A stretch of 64,000 nucleotides of DNA from Hyphomicrobiales bacterium (GTDB taxonomy: Bacteria; Pseudomonadota; Alphaproteobacteria; Rhizobiales; Xanthobacteraceae), in assembly GCA_016713235.1 (NCBI GenBank), contig JADJPN010000002.1, positions 62,001 through 126,000 on the forward strand, written 5' to 3'. Of the stretch, positions 7,893 through 19,630 are shown piece after piece (positions within the stretch are counted from its first letter, which is position 1; each line of letters opens with the position of its first letter). The notes under the pieces are model-generated. The model saw only the letters and a list, made by a program, of their open reading frames with translations, was not told where the DNA came from and did no database searches. The position numbers and the translations under genes were made by a program.

Positions 7893-9597
7893 TGCGTAAT
7901 TTCGCGGCTCTCCGAAAACTCTTGTCAAATCTCTCGCTGCGAAAAGCGGGCGCGGGTGTCGCGCGGGCGCGCATTATTCTGCTCTTGCTCGTATTCGCGT
8001 GCGTTTATGGTGTGATTGGAGCGCGGCTCGTTTATCTGGGCATCGCGCCGGAAACCGCAGCGTCGAAAGCACGGGCGGCGGAAGCCACGGCGCAAGCGCG
8101 CCCGGATGTGTTCGACCGCAAGGGCCGCCTGATCGCGACGGATGTGAGGACGCCTTCGCTGTTCGCGGAGCCGCAACGGATCATCGATGTCGATGAAGCG
8201 ACCGATCTTCTGCTCAAGACGTTACCCGATCTTGATCGCTCCGAGTTGCGCGCGCGGCTGAGATCGAAGCGTTACTTCGCATGGCTACGCCGCGAAATTA
8301 CGCCCGAACAGCAACGCGCGATCCATCGGCTCGGTTTGCCGGGTATCGGCTTCCTGAAAGAATATAAACGCGTTTATCCGAACGGTCCGTTGGCCGCGCA
8401 TCTGCTCGGCCAGGTGAACGTCGATAACCAGGGCATTCTTGGGCTGGAGAAGTGGATCGACAGCCGCGGTTTGAGTGCGCTGCATCTCGCGGGTTTTGCG
8501 ACCAACCATAACCTTCAGCCCGTCGAGATCGCGCTCGATCTCGACGTGCAGCAGGCCGTGCGCGATGAGTTGATTGTCGCCAAGGACCGCTTTCGCGCGC
8601 AGGCCGCGAACGCCCTCGTGATCGATATACACACCGGCGAAATCGTCTCCATGGTGTCGCTGCCGGATTTCGATCCGAACAAGCCGAGTTCGCCGAAAGA
8701 CGTATCGCGCTTCAACCGGCTTATGACCGGGGTGTTCGAAATGGGCTCGACTTTCAAGGCGCTCACCACCGCGATGGCGCTCGACTCTGGCAAGATCAAT
8801 ATGCAATCGCGTTTCGATGCGACGCATCCGCTGAAGTACGGCAAGCACACGATTCACGACTTTCATCCGCAGCGGCGCGTGCTCTCGACGTCGGAAGTCT
8901 TCCCCTATTCGTCGAACATCGGCTCGGCGCGCATGGCGCTTGCGCTCGGCGTCGATGCGCACAAAACCTTCATGAAAAGATGGGCCTCCTGGACCGGCTC
9001 CGCACCGAACTTCCCGAAAGCGCCGCGCCGCTCATTCCGAACCCGTGGGGCGAACTCAACACCGTGACGATCGCCTTCGGCCACGGGCTTTCGGTGACGC
9101 CGTTGCAGGCGGTGATGGCGACCGCGGCGCTCGTGAATGGTGGTCATCTGATCGAGCCGACCTTCCTGCGTCGCAGCGAAGCGGAAGCCAAAGCGAATGC
9201 GCCGCAGGTGATCAAGAAGTCGACCTCCGACCTGATGCGCTACCTGATGCGTCTCAACGTCGAAATCGGCAGCGCCAAGCGCGCCGAGGTCGAGGGCTAT
9301 TTCGTCGGCGGCAAGACCGGCACCTCGGAAAAGGTCGAGCGCGGCCGCTATTCGAAGAACAAGCTGCTGACCGCATTCATGGGTATCTTTCCGTCCGACA
9401 AGCCGAAGTATCTTGTGCTTGTGATGCTGGATGAGCCGCAGCGGGAGCAGGGTGCTGCCGCGGCTACCGCCGGTTTGAACGCGGCGCCGGTTGCGGGCAA
9501 AATCATTGCGCGGATCGGGCCGCTGCTTGGCGTCGAGCCGCGCACGAATTTGCCGACGGCGCAGAGCATGCTTCAGTTGCGGAACGCCGCGAACTAG
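7892..9597 (+). CDS. ftsI: septal peptidoglycan transpeptidase FtsI (PBP3), interrupted by a frameshift near 8975
   Basis: This is the class B penicillin-binding protein that crosslinks septal peptidoglycan together with FtsW. It has an N-terminal membrane helix (residues about 25-50), a PBP dimer domain, and a transpeptidase domain with SxxK (GSTFKAL, Ser about 286), SSN (YSSNIGSAR) and KTGT (VGGKTGTSEK) motifs. The frame breaks in an A run at 8975-8978: the first frame ends at 9067, while the true continuation (MGLLDRLRTELPESAAPL onwards) is read from 8980 in the next frame. One missing A restores a normal protein of about 568 residues. As ftsI is essential, a base-call error is the likeliest cause. 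Confidence 0.9.
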
Positions 9598-9624
9598 CGC
9601 ATCCGCGCCCTTCCAGGATGGATC

Positions 9625-11070
9625 ATGGCGCAGACTTTTGATCTTCGCGAACTGATCGGGCTCGATCTGCCCGGCAATAATACGGTTTCGGGCATTGCTT
9701 CGGATAGCCGGAAGGCTGCCGCCGGTTTCGTATTCTTCGCGATACCCGGCACGAAAGTAGACGGCGCCAAGTACGCCAATGACGCGGCTACGCGCGGCGC
9801 AACGGTCGTCGTAGGAGAAGGCGCTCGCCCGGCAGAGCTTCTCGAGCGCTTACATTATTATCGCGTGCAAGATGTACGCCGTGAACTCGCGCTTGCTGCG
9901 GCAAAGGTTTTTCCGCGGCAGCCACGGACCATGGTCGCCGTTACCGGCACGAATGGAAAAACTTCGGTCGCTTCTTTCGTGCGCCAGATATGGGCAGCGC
10001 TCGGAGAGAAAGCCGCAAGCGTCGGCACCATCGGGCTTGTCACGCCGAATGGAGAGACGGCGGGAAGCCTGACGACGCCCGATCCGATCGCGCTGCATGA
10101 GTTGCTGGACCGGCTTGCGCGCGAAGGCGTTACCCACATGGCGATGGAAGCGTCGTCGCACGGGCTCGATCAGAAACGGCTCGATGGCGTGCGGCTCGCT
10201 GCGGGCGCGTTTACGAATCTCACACGCGACCATCTCGACTATCACAAGACGTTCGACGATTACCGTGCCGCCAAGATGCGGCTGTTCGATACGCTGCTGC
10301 CGGCAGGCGCGGCGGCGGTCGTGGATGCCGATGAAGACGGCGCCGAGCGCGTCGCGGAAATCGCGAAGCGGCGTGGGTTGCGTTATTTCTCCGTGGGGCG
10401 TGCGGGCAAAGATCTCCAGCTTACGAAGATGACGATCGACGGGTTTGCGCAGCGTCTTGAGGTGGCAGCCAGCGGCAAGAAGTATTCGGTGAGGTTGCCG
10501 CTCGTCGGCGCATTTCAGGTTTCGAACGCACTCGTCGCCGCGGGACTTGTAATTGCGACCGGCAGCGACCCGGCGAGAACACTCGCTGCGCTCGATGACC
10601 TCAAAGGCGCTTCCGGACGTCTTGAATTCGTTGGCGAGAAGAACGGTGCGCCGATCTTTATCGACTACGCGCATACGCCGGACGCTTTGGAGAACGCGCT
10701 GACCGCGCTGCGGCCTTATGTAAAGAACAAGCTCGCGGTCGTATTCGGCGCGGGTGGCGACCGCGATTCCGGCAAGCGCCCTTTGATGGGCGCGGCGGCA
10801 GCGAAGTACGCCGATCAAATCTACGTCACCGACGATAATCCGCGCAGCGAATAGCCTTCAGAAATCCGTCGTGCAATCTTGAGAGAAGCGCGCGGTGCGA
10901 CCGAAATCGGCGACCGCACCGAGGCGGTTCGCGAGGCCGTGCGCAATCTGCATGCTGGCGATGTCTTGCTTGTTGCCGGGAAGGGCCACGAAACCGGCCA
11001 AATCCTGCGCGACCGGACCATTCCTTATACCGATCACGATGCGGTCAAAGCCGCGCTCAAAGGCCAATGA
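9625..11070 (+). CDS. murE: UDP-MurNAc-tripeptide (meso-DAP) ligase MurE with an in-frame TAG at codon 410
   Basis: MurE adds meso-diaminopimelate to UDP-MurNAc-L-Ala-D-Glu. The N-terminal uridine domain is followed by the ATP loop TGTNGKTSVASF, the lysine-carbamylation region and the DDNPRSE motif that specifies meso-DAP. Right after that motif codon 410 (10852-10854) is TAG where the family has Glu/Asp. The frame does not change: it continues as PSEIRRAILREARG to AGKGHETGQ and stops at 11070, giving 481 codons. A single G-to-T change (GAG to TAG) explains it. Error, amber suppression or a real lesion are the options; error is likeliest since murE is essential. The stop overlaps murF. Confidence 0.9.
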
Positions 11071-12506
11071 TGACCGCGACCAAACCGCTCTGGACTGCGC
11101 AGGAAATGGCGAAAGCCGTACGCGGGCGTTTGCAGGGTACGGTTCAAGAAAACGTTGCCGGCATTTCGATCGACACGCGCACGTTAGGCGAAGGCGAAGC
11201 TTATCTTGCGATCAAGGGAGATCGGCTCGACGGGCATGACTTTGTCGAAGCCGCACTCGCGAAAGGCGCTTCGCTTGCGGTCGTCGACGAATCGTCGGCG
11301 AAGAAATTTCCTGAAGATGCCGCGCTTCTCGTTGTGCGCGAAACGCTGCAAGCCATGCGCGACATTGCCGCTGCCGCGCGTGCCCGCTCGAATGCCAGGA
11401 TCGTCGCCGTCACGGGCTCAGCCGGAAAGACCGGCACCAAGGAAGCGCTGAAGCTTGCGCTTATCCCGAGCGGCGAGACGCATGCGTCGAGCGCCTCTTT
11501 TAATAATCACTGGGGCGTGCCGCTGTCGCTTTCGCGTCTCTCACAAGACGCCCAGTTTGGCGTGTTCGAAATCGGCATGAACCACGCCGGCGAAATCACG
11601 CCGCTCGTGAAGCTCGTGCAGCCGCATGTTGCGATCATCACCACGATCGAACCGGTACACCTCGAATACTTTTCCGGCATCGAGGCGATCGCGGACGCGA
11701 AGGCAGAAATCTTCCTTGGACTCGAACCGGGCGGCGCGGCGGTGCTCAACCGCGACAACAGTCAGTTCGCCCGTCTCGAAGCGGCGGCGAAGGCTGCGAA
11801 GGTCTCGCGCATCGTGAGCTTTGGCGAGAGCGCGAAAGCCGACGCGCGCCTCATCGAAGTTGCGCTGCAGGAAGATAGCTCCACCGTTCACGCTGAAATC
11901 CTCGGTGAGAAACTGATGTTCAAGCTCGGCGCGCCTGGCCAGCACCTCGCGATGAATGCGCTTGCCGTACTCGCAAGCGCGAAGCTCATGGGCGCCGATC
12001 TTGCGAAAGCGGCACTCGCACTCGGCCAGCTCGTGCCGCCGCCTGGCCGCGGCCGCAGGGTTTCGCTGCGACTCCCCGGCGGCGAAGGGCTGCTGATCGA
12101 CGAGAGTTACAACGCCAATCCTGCCTCGATGCGCGCGGCAATTGATGTGCTTTCGCGTGCGCCGGTGGGCAAACAGGGCCGTAGAATCGCAGTGCTTGGC
12201 GATATGCTCGAATTAGGGGCTGAAGCGGCGCACCGTCACGCGGAACTCGCGGAAAGTTTAGATGCGGGGAAAATCGACCTCGTCCTATGTTCAGGGCCGC
12301 TGATGCGTTCGCTCTGGGACGCGCTTCCCTCCACAAGACGGGGAGGCTATGCGGAGAGCGCCGAGGCGCTGGAATCACAGGTCGTAGGGGCTTTGCAGGG
12401 CGGCGACGCGGTGATGGTCAAGGGTTCGAACGCAAGCGGCATGGGCAGGATCGCGAAGTTGATTACGCAAAAATACGGGACTGCCCCCGCCGGCAACGCG
12501 GCTTAA
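11067..12506 (+). CDS. murF: UDP-MurNAc-tripeptide--D-alanyl-D-alanine ligase
   Basis: MurF adds the D-Ala-D-Ala dipeptide to complete the cytoplasmic UDP-MurNAc-pentapeptide. The 479 residues include the N-terminal substrate domain ([20 protein letters not shown]), the ATP loop [12 protein letters not shown], the [14 protein letters not shown] motif typical of MurF, and the C-terminal [18 protein letters not shown] block. ATG at 11067 overlaps the murE stop, and the stop lies 10 nt before the mraY start. There are no anomalies. Confidence 0.95.
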   Translation: MMTATKPLWTAQEMAKAVRGRLQGTVQENVAGISIDTRTLGEGEAYLAIKGDRLDGHDFVEAALAKGASLAVVDESSAKKFPEDAALLVVRETLQAMRDIAAAARARSNARIVAVTGSAGKTGTKEALKLALIPSGETHASSASFNNHWGVPLSLSRLSQDAQFGVFEIGMNHAGEITPLVKLVQPHVAIITTIEPVHLEYFSGIEAIADAKAEIFLGLEPGGAAVLNRDNSQFARLEAAAKAAKVSRIVSFGESAKADARLIEVALQEDSSTVHAEILGEKLMFKLGAPGQHLAMNALAVLASAKLMGADLAKAALALGQLVPPPGRGRRVSLRLPGGEGLLIDESYNANPASMRAAIDVLSRAPVGKQGRRIAVLGDMLELGAEAAHRHAELAESLDAGKIDLVLCSGPLMRSLWDALPSTRRGGYAESAEALESQVVGALQGGDAVMVKGSNASGMGRIAKLITQKYGTAPAGNAA

Positions 12507-12516
12507 GGAGAAACTT

Positions 12517-13602
12517 TTGTTTTATTGGCTCTCGCAGTTCGCTGACGTCGTCCCCGGCTTCAATGTCTTTCGTTACATCACCTTCCGCACCGGCGGGGCG
12601 GTCATCACCGCGCTTTTGTTTGTCTTTCTGTTCGGTCCGACAATCATCGCGCTTCTTCGTGTGAAACAGGGCAAGGGCCAGCCAATCCGCGCTGACGGGC
12701 CGGCGTCGCATCTCATCAACAAGAAGGGCACGCCGACGATGGGCGGGCTCATGATCTTGTCTGGCCTCATCGTCTCCGTATTGCTCTGGGCAAACCTCGC
12801 GAACCCTTACGTATGGGTCGTGCTCGGCGTCACGATTTCCTTCGGCATGATCGGTCTCTATGACGACTACTTGAAAGTAACGCGACAGACGCACGCGGGC
12901 TTCTCCGCGAAGTCGCGTCTCGTGATCGAAGTGATCATCGCTGCAATTGCGCTTTACGCGATCACGCGCATTACAAACCCGCAGATCAAGTATTCGCTCG
13001 CGGTGCCGTTCCTGAAAGAAATCTATATCTATCTCGGCTGGGGTATCATTGCCTTCGGCGCTTTCGTCATCGTCGGCGCGGGCAACGCAGTAAACCTCAC
13101 CGATGGTCTCGACGGTCTTGCCATCGTGCCGGTGATGATCGCGGCGGCGAGCTTTGCCTTGATCGCTTATCTCGTCGGTAATGCGGGCTTTGCGAACTAT
13201 CTCGGTATTCCGCATGTGCCGCGTTCGGGTGAGCTTGCGATTGTCTGCGGCGCGGTGATCGGCGCGGGGCTCGGCTTTCTCTGGTTCAATGCGCCGCCCG
13301 CGCAGATTTTCATGGGCGACACCGGTTCGTTGTCGCTCGGCGCGTTGCTCGCGACTGTCGCGGTGGCGACCAAGCACGAGATCGTGCTCGCGGTGGTTGG
13401 CGGCCTATTCGTGCTCGAAGCGGTCTCGGTGATCGTGCAGGTGGTGTCTTTTAAGCTCACCGGAAAACGCATTTTCAAGATGGCGCCGATTCACCATCAC
13501 TTTGAGCAGCTCGGCTGGACCGAAGCGCAGGTCGTGATCCGCTTCTGGGTGATCGCGGTCGTGCTGGCGCTGGTCGGCCTGTCCACGCTCAAGCTGCGCT
13601 AG
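12517..13602 (+). CDS. mraY: phospho-MurNAc-pentapeptide transferase
   Basis: MraY is an inner-membrane enzyme that transfers phospho-MurNAc-pentapeptide to undecaprenyl phosphate, making lipid I. The 361-residue protein has about ten membrane segments and the signature aspartate motifs [12 protein letters not shown] and [10 protein letters not shown], plus the histidine-rich [13 protein letters not shown]. Translation starts at a TTG (12517) with AAGGAG 6 nt upstream, giving the usual MFYWL N-terminus. It sits between murF and murD. Confidence 0.95.
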   Translation: MFYWLSQFADVVPGFNVFRYITFRTGGAVITALLFVFLFGPTIIALLRVKQGKGQPIRADGPASHLINKKGTPTMGGLMILSGLIVSVLLWANLANPYVWVVLGVTISFGMIGLYDDYLKVTRQTHAGFSAKSRLVIEVIIAAIALYAITRITNPQIKYSLAVPFLKEIYIYLGWGIIAFGAFVIVGAGNAVNLTDGLDGLAIVPVMIAAASFALIAYLVGNAGFANYLGIPHVPRSGELAIVCGAVIGAGLGFLWFNAPPAQIFMGDTGSLSLGALLATVAVATKHEIVLAVVGGLFVLEAVSVIVQVVSFKLTGKRIFKMAPIHHHFEQLGWTEAQVVIRFWVIAVVLALVGLSTLKLR

Positions 13603-13615
13603 GGGGCGCAGACGC

Positions 13616-14999
13616 ATGACGCCGGTCACGACATTCCGCGGCAGATCAGTCGCGGTGTTTGGCTTGGGAGCAAGCGGCATCGCGACGGCGCAGGCGCTGC
13701 TCGCGGGCGGCGCGAACGTGATCGCGTGGGACGACACGGCCGCGAGCGTCGAGAAGGCCCGCGCGAAGAATATCGAGACGAAGAACCTTCGCGAGATTGA
13801 CTGGAGTCGGATCGCGGCACTCGTGCTGGCGCCCGGCGTGCCGCTTACGCACCCGGTGCCGCACTGGACGGTCGGGCTCGCGCGCAACGCGGCCGTCGAA
13901 GTGATCGGCGACATCGAGTTGTTCTGCCGCGAGCGCAAAGCGATTGCACCGAACGCGCCGTTTGTCGCGATCACCGGAACAAACGGCAAGTCGACCACGA
14001 CGGCATTGATCGCGCAATATCCTGCGGAGCGCAGGGCGCGAAGTTGCGCTTGGCGGTAATCTGGGTACGCCGATCCTGGCGCTCGATCCGCCATCGCCGT
14101 CGCGCGTCCACGTGATTGAGTGCTCATCGTTCCAGATCGATCTTTCGCCGTCGCTCGATGCTTCGGTCGGCGTGCTGCTCAACCTCTCGCCCGATCACAT
14201 CGACCGGCACGGTACGTTCGAGAACTACGCGAGCGTGAAAGCGCGGTTGATCGCGGGCGTGCAGGCAAACGGCACTGCGGTCGTCGGCGTCGATGACAAC
14301 CAGTCCGCGGCGATCGCAGACCGCGCGGAGCGAGCTGGCACGCGCGTTATCCGTATTTCTGTCCGCCGCCCGCTTTCTGACGGAATTTTTCTCGAAGGCG
14401 AGCGCATCACGTTTGCACAAGCTGGCGCGAATCTCTTCTCCGCGCCGCTCACAGGGATCGGGTCCTTACGCGGGACGCACAACGCGCAGAACGCGGCTTG
14501 TGCTTTTGCCGCTACGAATGCGCTCGGCATTTCCTACGAGCGGATCGCTGCGGCGCTACGAACCTTCCCCGGTCTCGCGCACCGGATGGAAGAAGTCGCC
14601 CGCAAGGGCAACGTGCTCTTCATCAACGACTCCAAGGCGACCAATGCCGACGCCGCGGCACGGGCGCTGGCGAGTTTTACCGAGATTTTCTGGATCGCCG
14701 GCGGAAAACCCAAAGAAGGCGGGCTCGCCGGTCTTGAGGGCTATTTTCCGCGAATCAAAAAGGCGTATCTCATCGGCGAAGCTGCGGAAGGCTTCTCGAA
14801 GCAACTGGGGGCGGTTCCACATATGGTCTCCGGCACGCTCGACAAGGCGCTGGCCGAAGCGGCGAAAGACGCGGAAGCGGCCAACCTGCCGCACCCGGTC
14901 GTGCTCTTGTCCCCAGCCTGCGCCTCCTATGACCAGTTTCCGAACTTCGAGGTCCGGGGAGATACTTTCCGTTCACTGGTTCGCTCTATGGTCCGTTAA
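13616..14999 (+). CDS. murD: UDP-MurNAc-L-alanine--D-glutamate ligase MurD, frameshifted near 14016
   Basis: MurD adds D-glutamate to UDP-MurNAc-L-Ala. The first frame gives the N-terminal Rossmann-like domain and the ATP loop [17 protein letters not shown], then runs to a stop at 14059. The correct sequence continues one frame over as [46 protein letters not shown], and finally [16 protein letters not shown] at the C-terminus. One extra base around 14015-14018 (CAAT where CAT or CAA is expected) accounts for the break. Corrected length is about 460 residues, normal for MurD. Since murD is essential, a sequencing error is favoured. Confidence 0.9.
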
Positions 15000-15022
15000 G
15001 GACTGTTAAGGGGACGAGCCTC

Positions 15023-16171
15023 GTGGTTTCGCGCGCACAAAGAACGCTGTTCGGCGAATGGTGGTGGACGGTGGATCGCCTGCTGCTGGGTGCCCTGTTC
15101 GCCATCGTGCTTCTCGGCATCATTCTGCTGCTGGCGGCGTCACCGCCGCTGGCGACGCGCCTCGGCGTCGATCCGTTCTTCTTCGTGCACCGGCAGGCGC
15201 TTTATCTCGTGCCGGCAGCGTGTGTGCTGATCGGAACGTCACTCCTGGACCCGCGGCAGATCCGCCGTGTCGCCCTCATCGTCTTCGCCGTGAGTTTCGT
15301 GTTGGTCGCGCTGACGCCGTTCATCGGCGCGGAGATCAAGGGCGCGCGGCGCTGGCTCTCCATTTTCGGCTTCAGCTTGCAGCCTTCGGAATTCTTGAAG
15401 CCCGCGTTCGTCGTACTTTCGGCCTGGGTGTTCTCCGAGGCAAGGCGTAATCCGCAGATGCCGTCGACCGCCATTGCGCTGGCTTCTCTTGGCGCAGTCG
15501 TGTTCCTGCTCGTGCGGCAGCCCGACTTTGGGCAGACCGTGCTGATCGTGCTGGTCTGGTGCGCGCTGTTCTTCATCTCCGGCCTGCGCTGGCTGTGGGT
15601 CGCTGGCATTGGCGGCGCCGCGCTCTCCGCGCTCGTGATCGCCTATCACTCGATCCATCACGTCCGCTCGCGCATCGACCGCTTCATCGATCCGGGATCT
15701 GGCGATACCTTCCAGATCGACACGGCGATTGAATCCTTCATGCGTGGCGGCTGGCTCGGCAGGGGCCCGGGCGAGGGTACCGTGAAACGCATCCTTCCCG
15801 ATGGGCACGCCGATTTCATCTTCGCGGTCGCCGCGGAAGAATTCGGAATCGTGCTGTGCCTGATCCTGGTCGCCCTGTTTTCGTTCGTTGTCATCCGAGC
15901 GCTGTGGCATGCGGCACGGGAAGAAGATCCGTTCGTGCGGCTCGCGATCGCGGGCATCGCGCTTTTGTTCGGCTTGCAGTCGTCGATCGCGATGGCGGTG
16001 AACCTGCATCTGGTGCCCGCCAAAGGCATGACGCTGCCGTTCGTTTCTTATGGCGGTTCGTCGCTGATCTCGCTTGCCTTCGGTATGGGTATGCTGATCG
16101 CGCTTACGCGCAAGCATCCGCGTCTGCGCGACGTCGAGGAAGATTACGTGCCGCGAGGCGCGCACGCATGA
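15023..16171 (+). CDS. ftsW: septal peptidoglycan glycosyltransferase FtsW (SEDS family)
   Basis: A 382-residue SEDS polymerase with about ten membrane segments. It polymerises lipid II at the septum in partnership with FtsI. Visible family motifs are KGARRWLSIFGFSLQPSEF and VPAKGMTLPFVSYGGSSL, plus the periplasmic loop with FIDPGSGDTFQIDTA. The GTG start at 15023 is preceded by AAGGGGAC. The stop overlaps murG (ATGA). Confidence 0.95.
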   Translation: MVSRAQRTLFGEWWWTVDRLLLGALFAIVLLGIILLLAASPPLATRLGVDPFFFVHRQALYLVPAACVLIGTSLLDPRQIRRVALIVFAVSFVLVALTPFIGAEIKGARRWLSIFGFSLQPSEFLKPAFVVLSAWVFSEARRNPQMPSTAIALASLGAVVFLLVRQPDFGQTVLIVLVWCALFFISGLRWLWVAGIGGAALSALVIAYHSIHHVRSRIDRFIDPGSGDTFQIDTAIESFMRGGWLGRGPGEGTVKRILPDGHADFIFAVAAEEFGIVLCLILVALFSFVVIRALWHAAREEDPFVRLAIAGIALLFGLQSSIAMAVNLHLVPAKGMTLPFVSYGGSSLISLAFGMGMLIALTRKHPRLRDVEEDYVPRGAHA

Positions 16172-17277
16172 GCGACGGCGCGAAAGCGCCGCTGATCCTG
16201 CTCGCGGCAGGCGGCACCGGCGGACACCTGTTTCCCGCGGAGGCGCTGGCGAATGTGCTGGTCGCGCGCGGGTTTCGTGTCGATCTCGTTACCGATCATC
16301 GTGTCTCGAATTATCTCGGCAAGTTTCCGGCCGGCGAGGTGCATGTCGTATCCGCCGATACGCTGCGCGGCGGAAATCCGTTTCGTCTCGCGTTGACGCT
16401 ATTTCGTCTCGGTTTCGGCACGCTGCGCTCGATTTTCCTGCTGCGGAAACTGAAGCCTGCCGCGGTCGTCGGCTTCGGCGGTTATCCGACGCTGCCGCCG
16501 ATGTTCGCGGCGAAACTCCTGTTCATTCCGACGGTGATCCATGATGCGAATGCCGTTATGGGTCGCGCCAATCGCCTCGTTGCGAAATTCGCGAGCGCGA
16601 TCGCGACCGGCTATCCGCGCACCGTACAGTCTTCGCTGGAGCGCAAGGCGACACGCACCGGCAATCCGGTTCGTCCGGCAGTAGTCGCGGCTGCACAGCA
16701 GGAATATCCCGCGCTTTCCGAGACATCGCCGATCAAGCTCGTTGTATTCGGCGGGAGCCAGGGCGCACGCGTGATGAGCGAGATCGTGCCCGGTGCGCTC
16801 GGCCTGCTCGAGGAAAAACTCCATCCGCGCCTCGAAGTCATCCAGCAGTGCCGCGAAGAAGATCTTGCCGCGACCGAAACGGTCTATCGCCGCCTCGGCA
16901 TCAAAGCGGAGCTTGCGCCTTTCTTTTCCGGCTTGCCGGAAAAGATCGCGGCCTCGCACCTCGTGATCGCCCGTTCTGGCGCGTCCACGGTCTCGGAGCT
17001 TGCCGCCATCGGTCGGCCGTCTGTTCTCGTGCCGCTGCCGCATGCGATCGACAATGACCAGCTTGCCAACGCGGCCTCGCTCGCCGCCGCTGGTGGCGCG
17101 ATCGTGATCCGGCAGAACGAACTGACTCCCGAGGGCCTTGCCTCTGAATTGACCGGTTTATTCACCGATCTGTCGCGGCTGCCTGCGATGGCGAAAGCTG
17201 CCAAGGCAGAGGGTAGGTTGGATGCCGCCGAACGGCTTGCCGATCTGGTCATGAAGGTGGCAGGAGTAGCGCCTTAA
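16168..17277 (+). CDS. murG: UDP-GlcNAc--MurNAc-pentapeptide-PP-undecaprenol GlcNAc transferase
   Basis: MurG is a GT-B glycosyltransferase on the inner leaflet that turns lipid I into lipid II. The 369 residues carry the N-terminal glycine-rich loop [14 protein letters not shown], the second loop [12 protein letters not shown], the [12 protein letters not shown] segment and the C-terminal UDP-GlcNAc region [11 protein letters not shown] to [24 protein letters not shown]. The ATG at 16168 overlaps the ftsW stop; an upstream open frame is just shadow. murC follows after 17 nt. Confidence 0.95.
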   Translation: MSDGAKAPLILLAAGGTGGHLFPAEALANVLVARGFRVDLVTDHRVSNYLGKFPAGEVHVVSADTLRGGNPFRLALTLFRLGFGTLRSIFLLRKLKPAAVVGFGGYPTLPPMFAAKLLFIPTVIHDANAVMGRANRLVAKFASAIATGYPRTVQSSLERKATRTGNPVRPAVVAAAQQEYPALSETSPIKLVVFGGSQGARVMSEIVPGALGLLEEKLHPRLEVIQQCREEDLAATETVYRRLGIKAELAPFFSGLPEKIAASHLVIARSGASTVSELAAIGRPSVLVPLPHAIDNDQLANAASLAAAGGAIVIRQNELTPEGLASELTGLFTDLSRLPAMAKAAKAEGRLDAAERLADLVMKVAGVAP

Positions 17278-17294
17278 ATCTCCGGCGTGGATAC

Positions 17295-18698
17295 ATGAAG
17301 CTTCCCCTCAAACTCGGCACGATCCATTTCATCGGCATCGGCGGCATCGGCATGTCCGGTATCGCCGAAGTGCTCGCGAACCTTGGCTATTCCGTCCGCG
17401 GCTCGGATGTCGCCGATAGCGCGAATGTGAAACGGCTGCGCGAACACGGCATCGGCGTTGCCGTCGGCCACAAGGCCGAGAACGTCGAAGGCGCGGAAGT
17501 GATCGTCATCTCTTCCGCGATCAAGCGCGACAATCCGGAACTGATCGCCGCCCGCGCGAAGCGCCTGCCGGTCGTTCGCCGTGCGGAAATGCTCGCCGAG
17601 CTGATGCGGCTGAAGTCCTGCATCGCGATCGCGGGCACGCATGGCAAGACCACGACGACTTCAATGGTCGCTGCGCTCCTCGACGGCGGAGGCTTCGACC
17701 CGACCGTGATCAATGGCGGCATCATCAATGCCTACGGCACGAATGCACGTCTGGGTGCCGGCGACTGGATGGTGGTCGAGGCCGACGAATCCGACGGCAC
17801 CTTCCTGAAGTTGCCGGCGAATGTCGCGATCGTGACCAACGTCGATCCCGAACATCTCGATCATTTCGGAACGTTCGAAGCCGTAAAAAAATCTTTCCAT
17901 TCCTTCGTCGAGAACGTGCCGTTCTATGGTTTTGCCGTGATGTGCATCGATCATCCGGTCGTGCAGGACATGGTCGGGACCATTGCCGACCGCCGCGTCA
18001 TTACCTACGGCGAGAATCCGCAATCGGACGCACGGCTTGTCGACGTGAAACTCGAAGGCGGGATCGCGCAGTTCAGCGTGCTGTTTCAGGCGCGCGAGGG
18101 AAAGCGCGAGCATCACATCAAGAACCTGAAGCTCCCGATGCCGGGCCATCACAACGCACTCAACGCAACGGCTGCGATCGCGGTCGCGCACAAGCTCGGC
18201 ATGGACGACGACAAGATCCGCGCTAGCCTCGCGGGCTTCGGCGGCGTGAAACGCCGCTTCACGAAAACCGGCGAGTGGAACGGCGCGGTGATCTTCGACG
18301 ATTACGGTCATCACCCGGTTGAGATCGCAGCGGTGCTGAAAGCCGCGCGTGCGTCTACGCAAGGCAAAGTAATCGCTATCGTCCAGCCGCATCGCTACAC
18401 GCGATTGCAAGCGCTGTTCGAACAATTCTGCACCTGCTTCAACGACGCGGACCATGTGATTGTCGCGCCGGTTTATCCGGCAGGCGAAGCGCCGATTCCA
18501 GGTATCGACCGCGACGCACTGGTCAGCGGCATGCGCTCGCGCGGTCATCGCGATGTGGTGCCGCTTGACGGTCCTGAGCAGCTCGCTGAAAAAGTCGCGG
18601 CGCTTGCGAAGAAGGGCGACTATGTCGTGCTGTTAGGCGCTGGCAACATCACGCAATGGGCTTATGCTTTGCCCGGCGAACTGGCTGCGAAGCAGTAA
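17295..18698 (+). CDS. murC: UDP-N-acetylmuramate--L-alanine ligase
   Basis: MurC starts the stem peptide by adding L-Ala to UDP-MurNAc. The protein has 467 residues, with the N-terminal [17 protein letters not shown] loop, the ATP loop [12 protein letters not shown], the [10 protein letters not shown] and [12 protein letters not shown] motifs, and the C-terminal [14 protein letters not shown] block. The murB start overlaps the stop by one base. Confidence 0.96.
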   Translation: MKLPLKLGTIHFIGIGGIGMSGIAEVLANLGYSVRGSDVADSANVKRLREHGIGVAVGHKAENVEGAEVIVISSAIKRDNPELIAARAKRLPVVRRAEMLAELMRLKSCIAIAGTHGKTTTTSMVAALLDGGGFDPTVINGGIINAYGTNARLGAGDWMVVEADESDGTFLKLPANVAIVTNVDPEHLDHFGTFEAVKKSFHSFVENVPFYGFAVMCIDHPVVQDMVGTIADRRVITYGENPQSDARLVDVKLEGGIAQFSVLFQAREGKREHHIKNLKLPMPGHHNALNATAAIAVAHKLGMDDDKIRASLAGFGGVKRRFTKTGEWNGAVIFDDYGHHPVEIAAVLKAARASTQGKVIAIVQPHRYTRLQALFEQFCTCFNDADHVIVAPVYPAGEAPIPGIDRDALVSGMRSRGHRDVVPLDGPEQLAEKVAALAKKGDYVVLLGAGNITQWAYALPGELAAKQ

Positions 18699-19630
18699 TG
18701 GCTTTTCCTGATCTGCTTCCCGAGTTGCAAGCCGCCGCGCCGAAGCTGCGCGGGCGGTTGCTCGGCAACCAGTCGCTTGCGGAAGTCACCTGGTTTCGTG
18801 TGGGTGGTCCGGCGCAAGTATTGTTCACGCCGGCGGATGAAGAAGATCTCGCTTACTTTCTTGCGAGCGTTCCCAATCATCCGGTGACGGTCATCGGTCT
18901 TGGCTCGAATCTGATCGTGCGCGACGGCGGCGTGCCGGGGATCGTAATCCGCATGGCGCGCGGCTTCACCGACGTCGTGATCGAAGAGGAAACCAAGGTC
19001 CGCGCGGGGGTCGCCGTTCCGGACGTGAAGGTTGCGCGCGCCGCGGCTGAGGCTTCGCTCTCGGGTCTTGCGTTTTATCGTGGCGTACCCGGCGCGATCG
19101 GCGGTGCGCTGCGCATGAATGCCGGTGCCTATGGCGGCGAAACCAAAGACGTTCTCATCCGCGCGAACGCAGTCTCGCGTTCCGGCGAGAGGGTCACGTT
19201 CTCGAACGCGGACATGGGCTACTCCTATCGCCACTGCTCGGTGTCCGATGAATACATCTTCACCGAAGCGCTCTATCAGGCGAAGCCCGGCAATCGGGAA
19301 GAGATTGCCGCCGAGATGGAAAGCATCACCGAGCGGCGCGAGGCGACGCAGCCGATCAAGAGTCGCACCGGTGGTTCGACCTTTAAAAATCCCGAAGGCC
19401 ACAAGGCATGGCAACTGATCGACGCCGCCGGCGGCCGTGGTCTTGTCGTCGGTGACGCACAGGTGTCGGAGCTCCACTGCAACTTTCTGATCAATCGCGG
19501 TAATGCGACTGCCGCCGACGTCGAAGGTCTCGGCGAAGAAGTCCGCCGCCGCGTGAAAGAGAACTCCGGCGTGCAGCTCGAATGGGAAATCAAGCGAATC
19601 GGCGTCACACCCGATAAGGTCGGCGCATGA
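18698..19630 (+). CDS. murB: UDP-N-acetylmuramate dehydrogenase (enolpyruvylglucosamine reductase)
   Basis: MurB is an FAD enzyme that reduces UDP-GlcNAc-enolpyruvate to UDP-MurNAc with NADPH. The 310 residues show [25 protein letters not shown], the [14 protein letters not shown] motif and the catalytic serine region [13 protein letters not shown], with the C-terminal glutamate region [12 protein letters not shown]. The ATG at 18698 (TAATG junction with murC) is chosen over an upstream in-frame ATG inside murC. The stop overlaps ddl by ATGA. Confidence 0.95.
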   Translation: MAFPDLLPELQAAAPKLRGRLLGNQSLAEVTWFRVGGPAQVLFTPADEEDLAYFLASVPNHPVTVIGLGSNLIVRDGGVPGIVIRMARGFTDVVIEEETKVRAGVAVPDVKVARAAAEASLSGLAFYRGVPGAIGGALRMNAGAYGGETKDVLIRANAVSRSGERVTFSNADMGYSYRHCSVSDEYIFTEALYQAKPGNREEIAAEMESITERREATQPIKSRTGGSTFKNPEGHKAWQLIDAAGGRGLVVGDAQVSELHCNFLINRGNATAADVEGLGEEVRRRVKENSGVQLEWEIKRIGVTPDKVGA

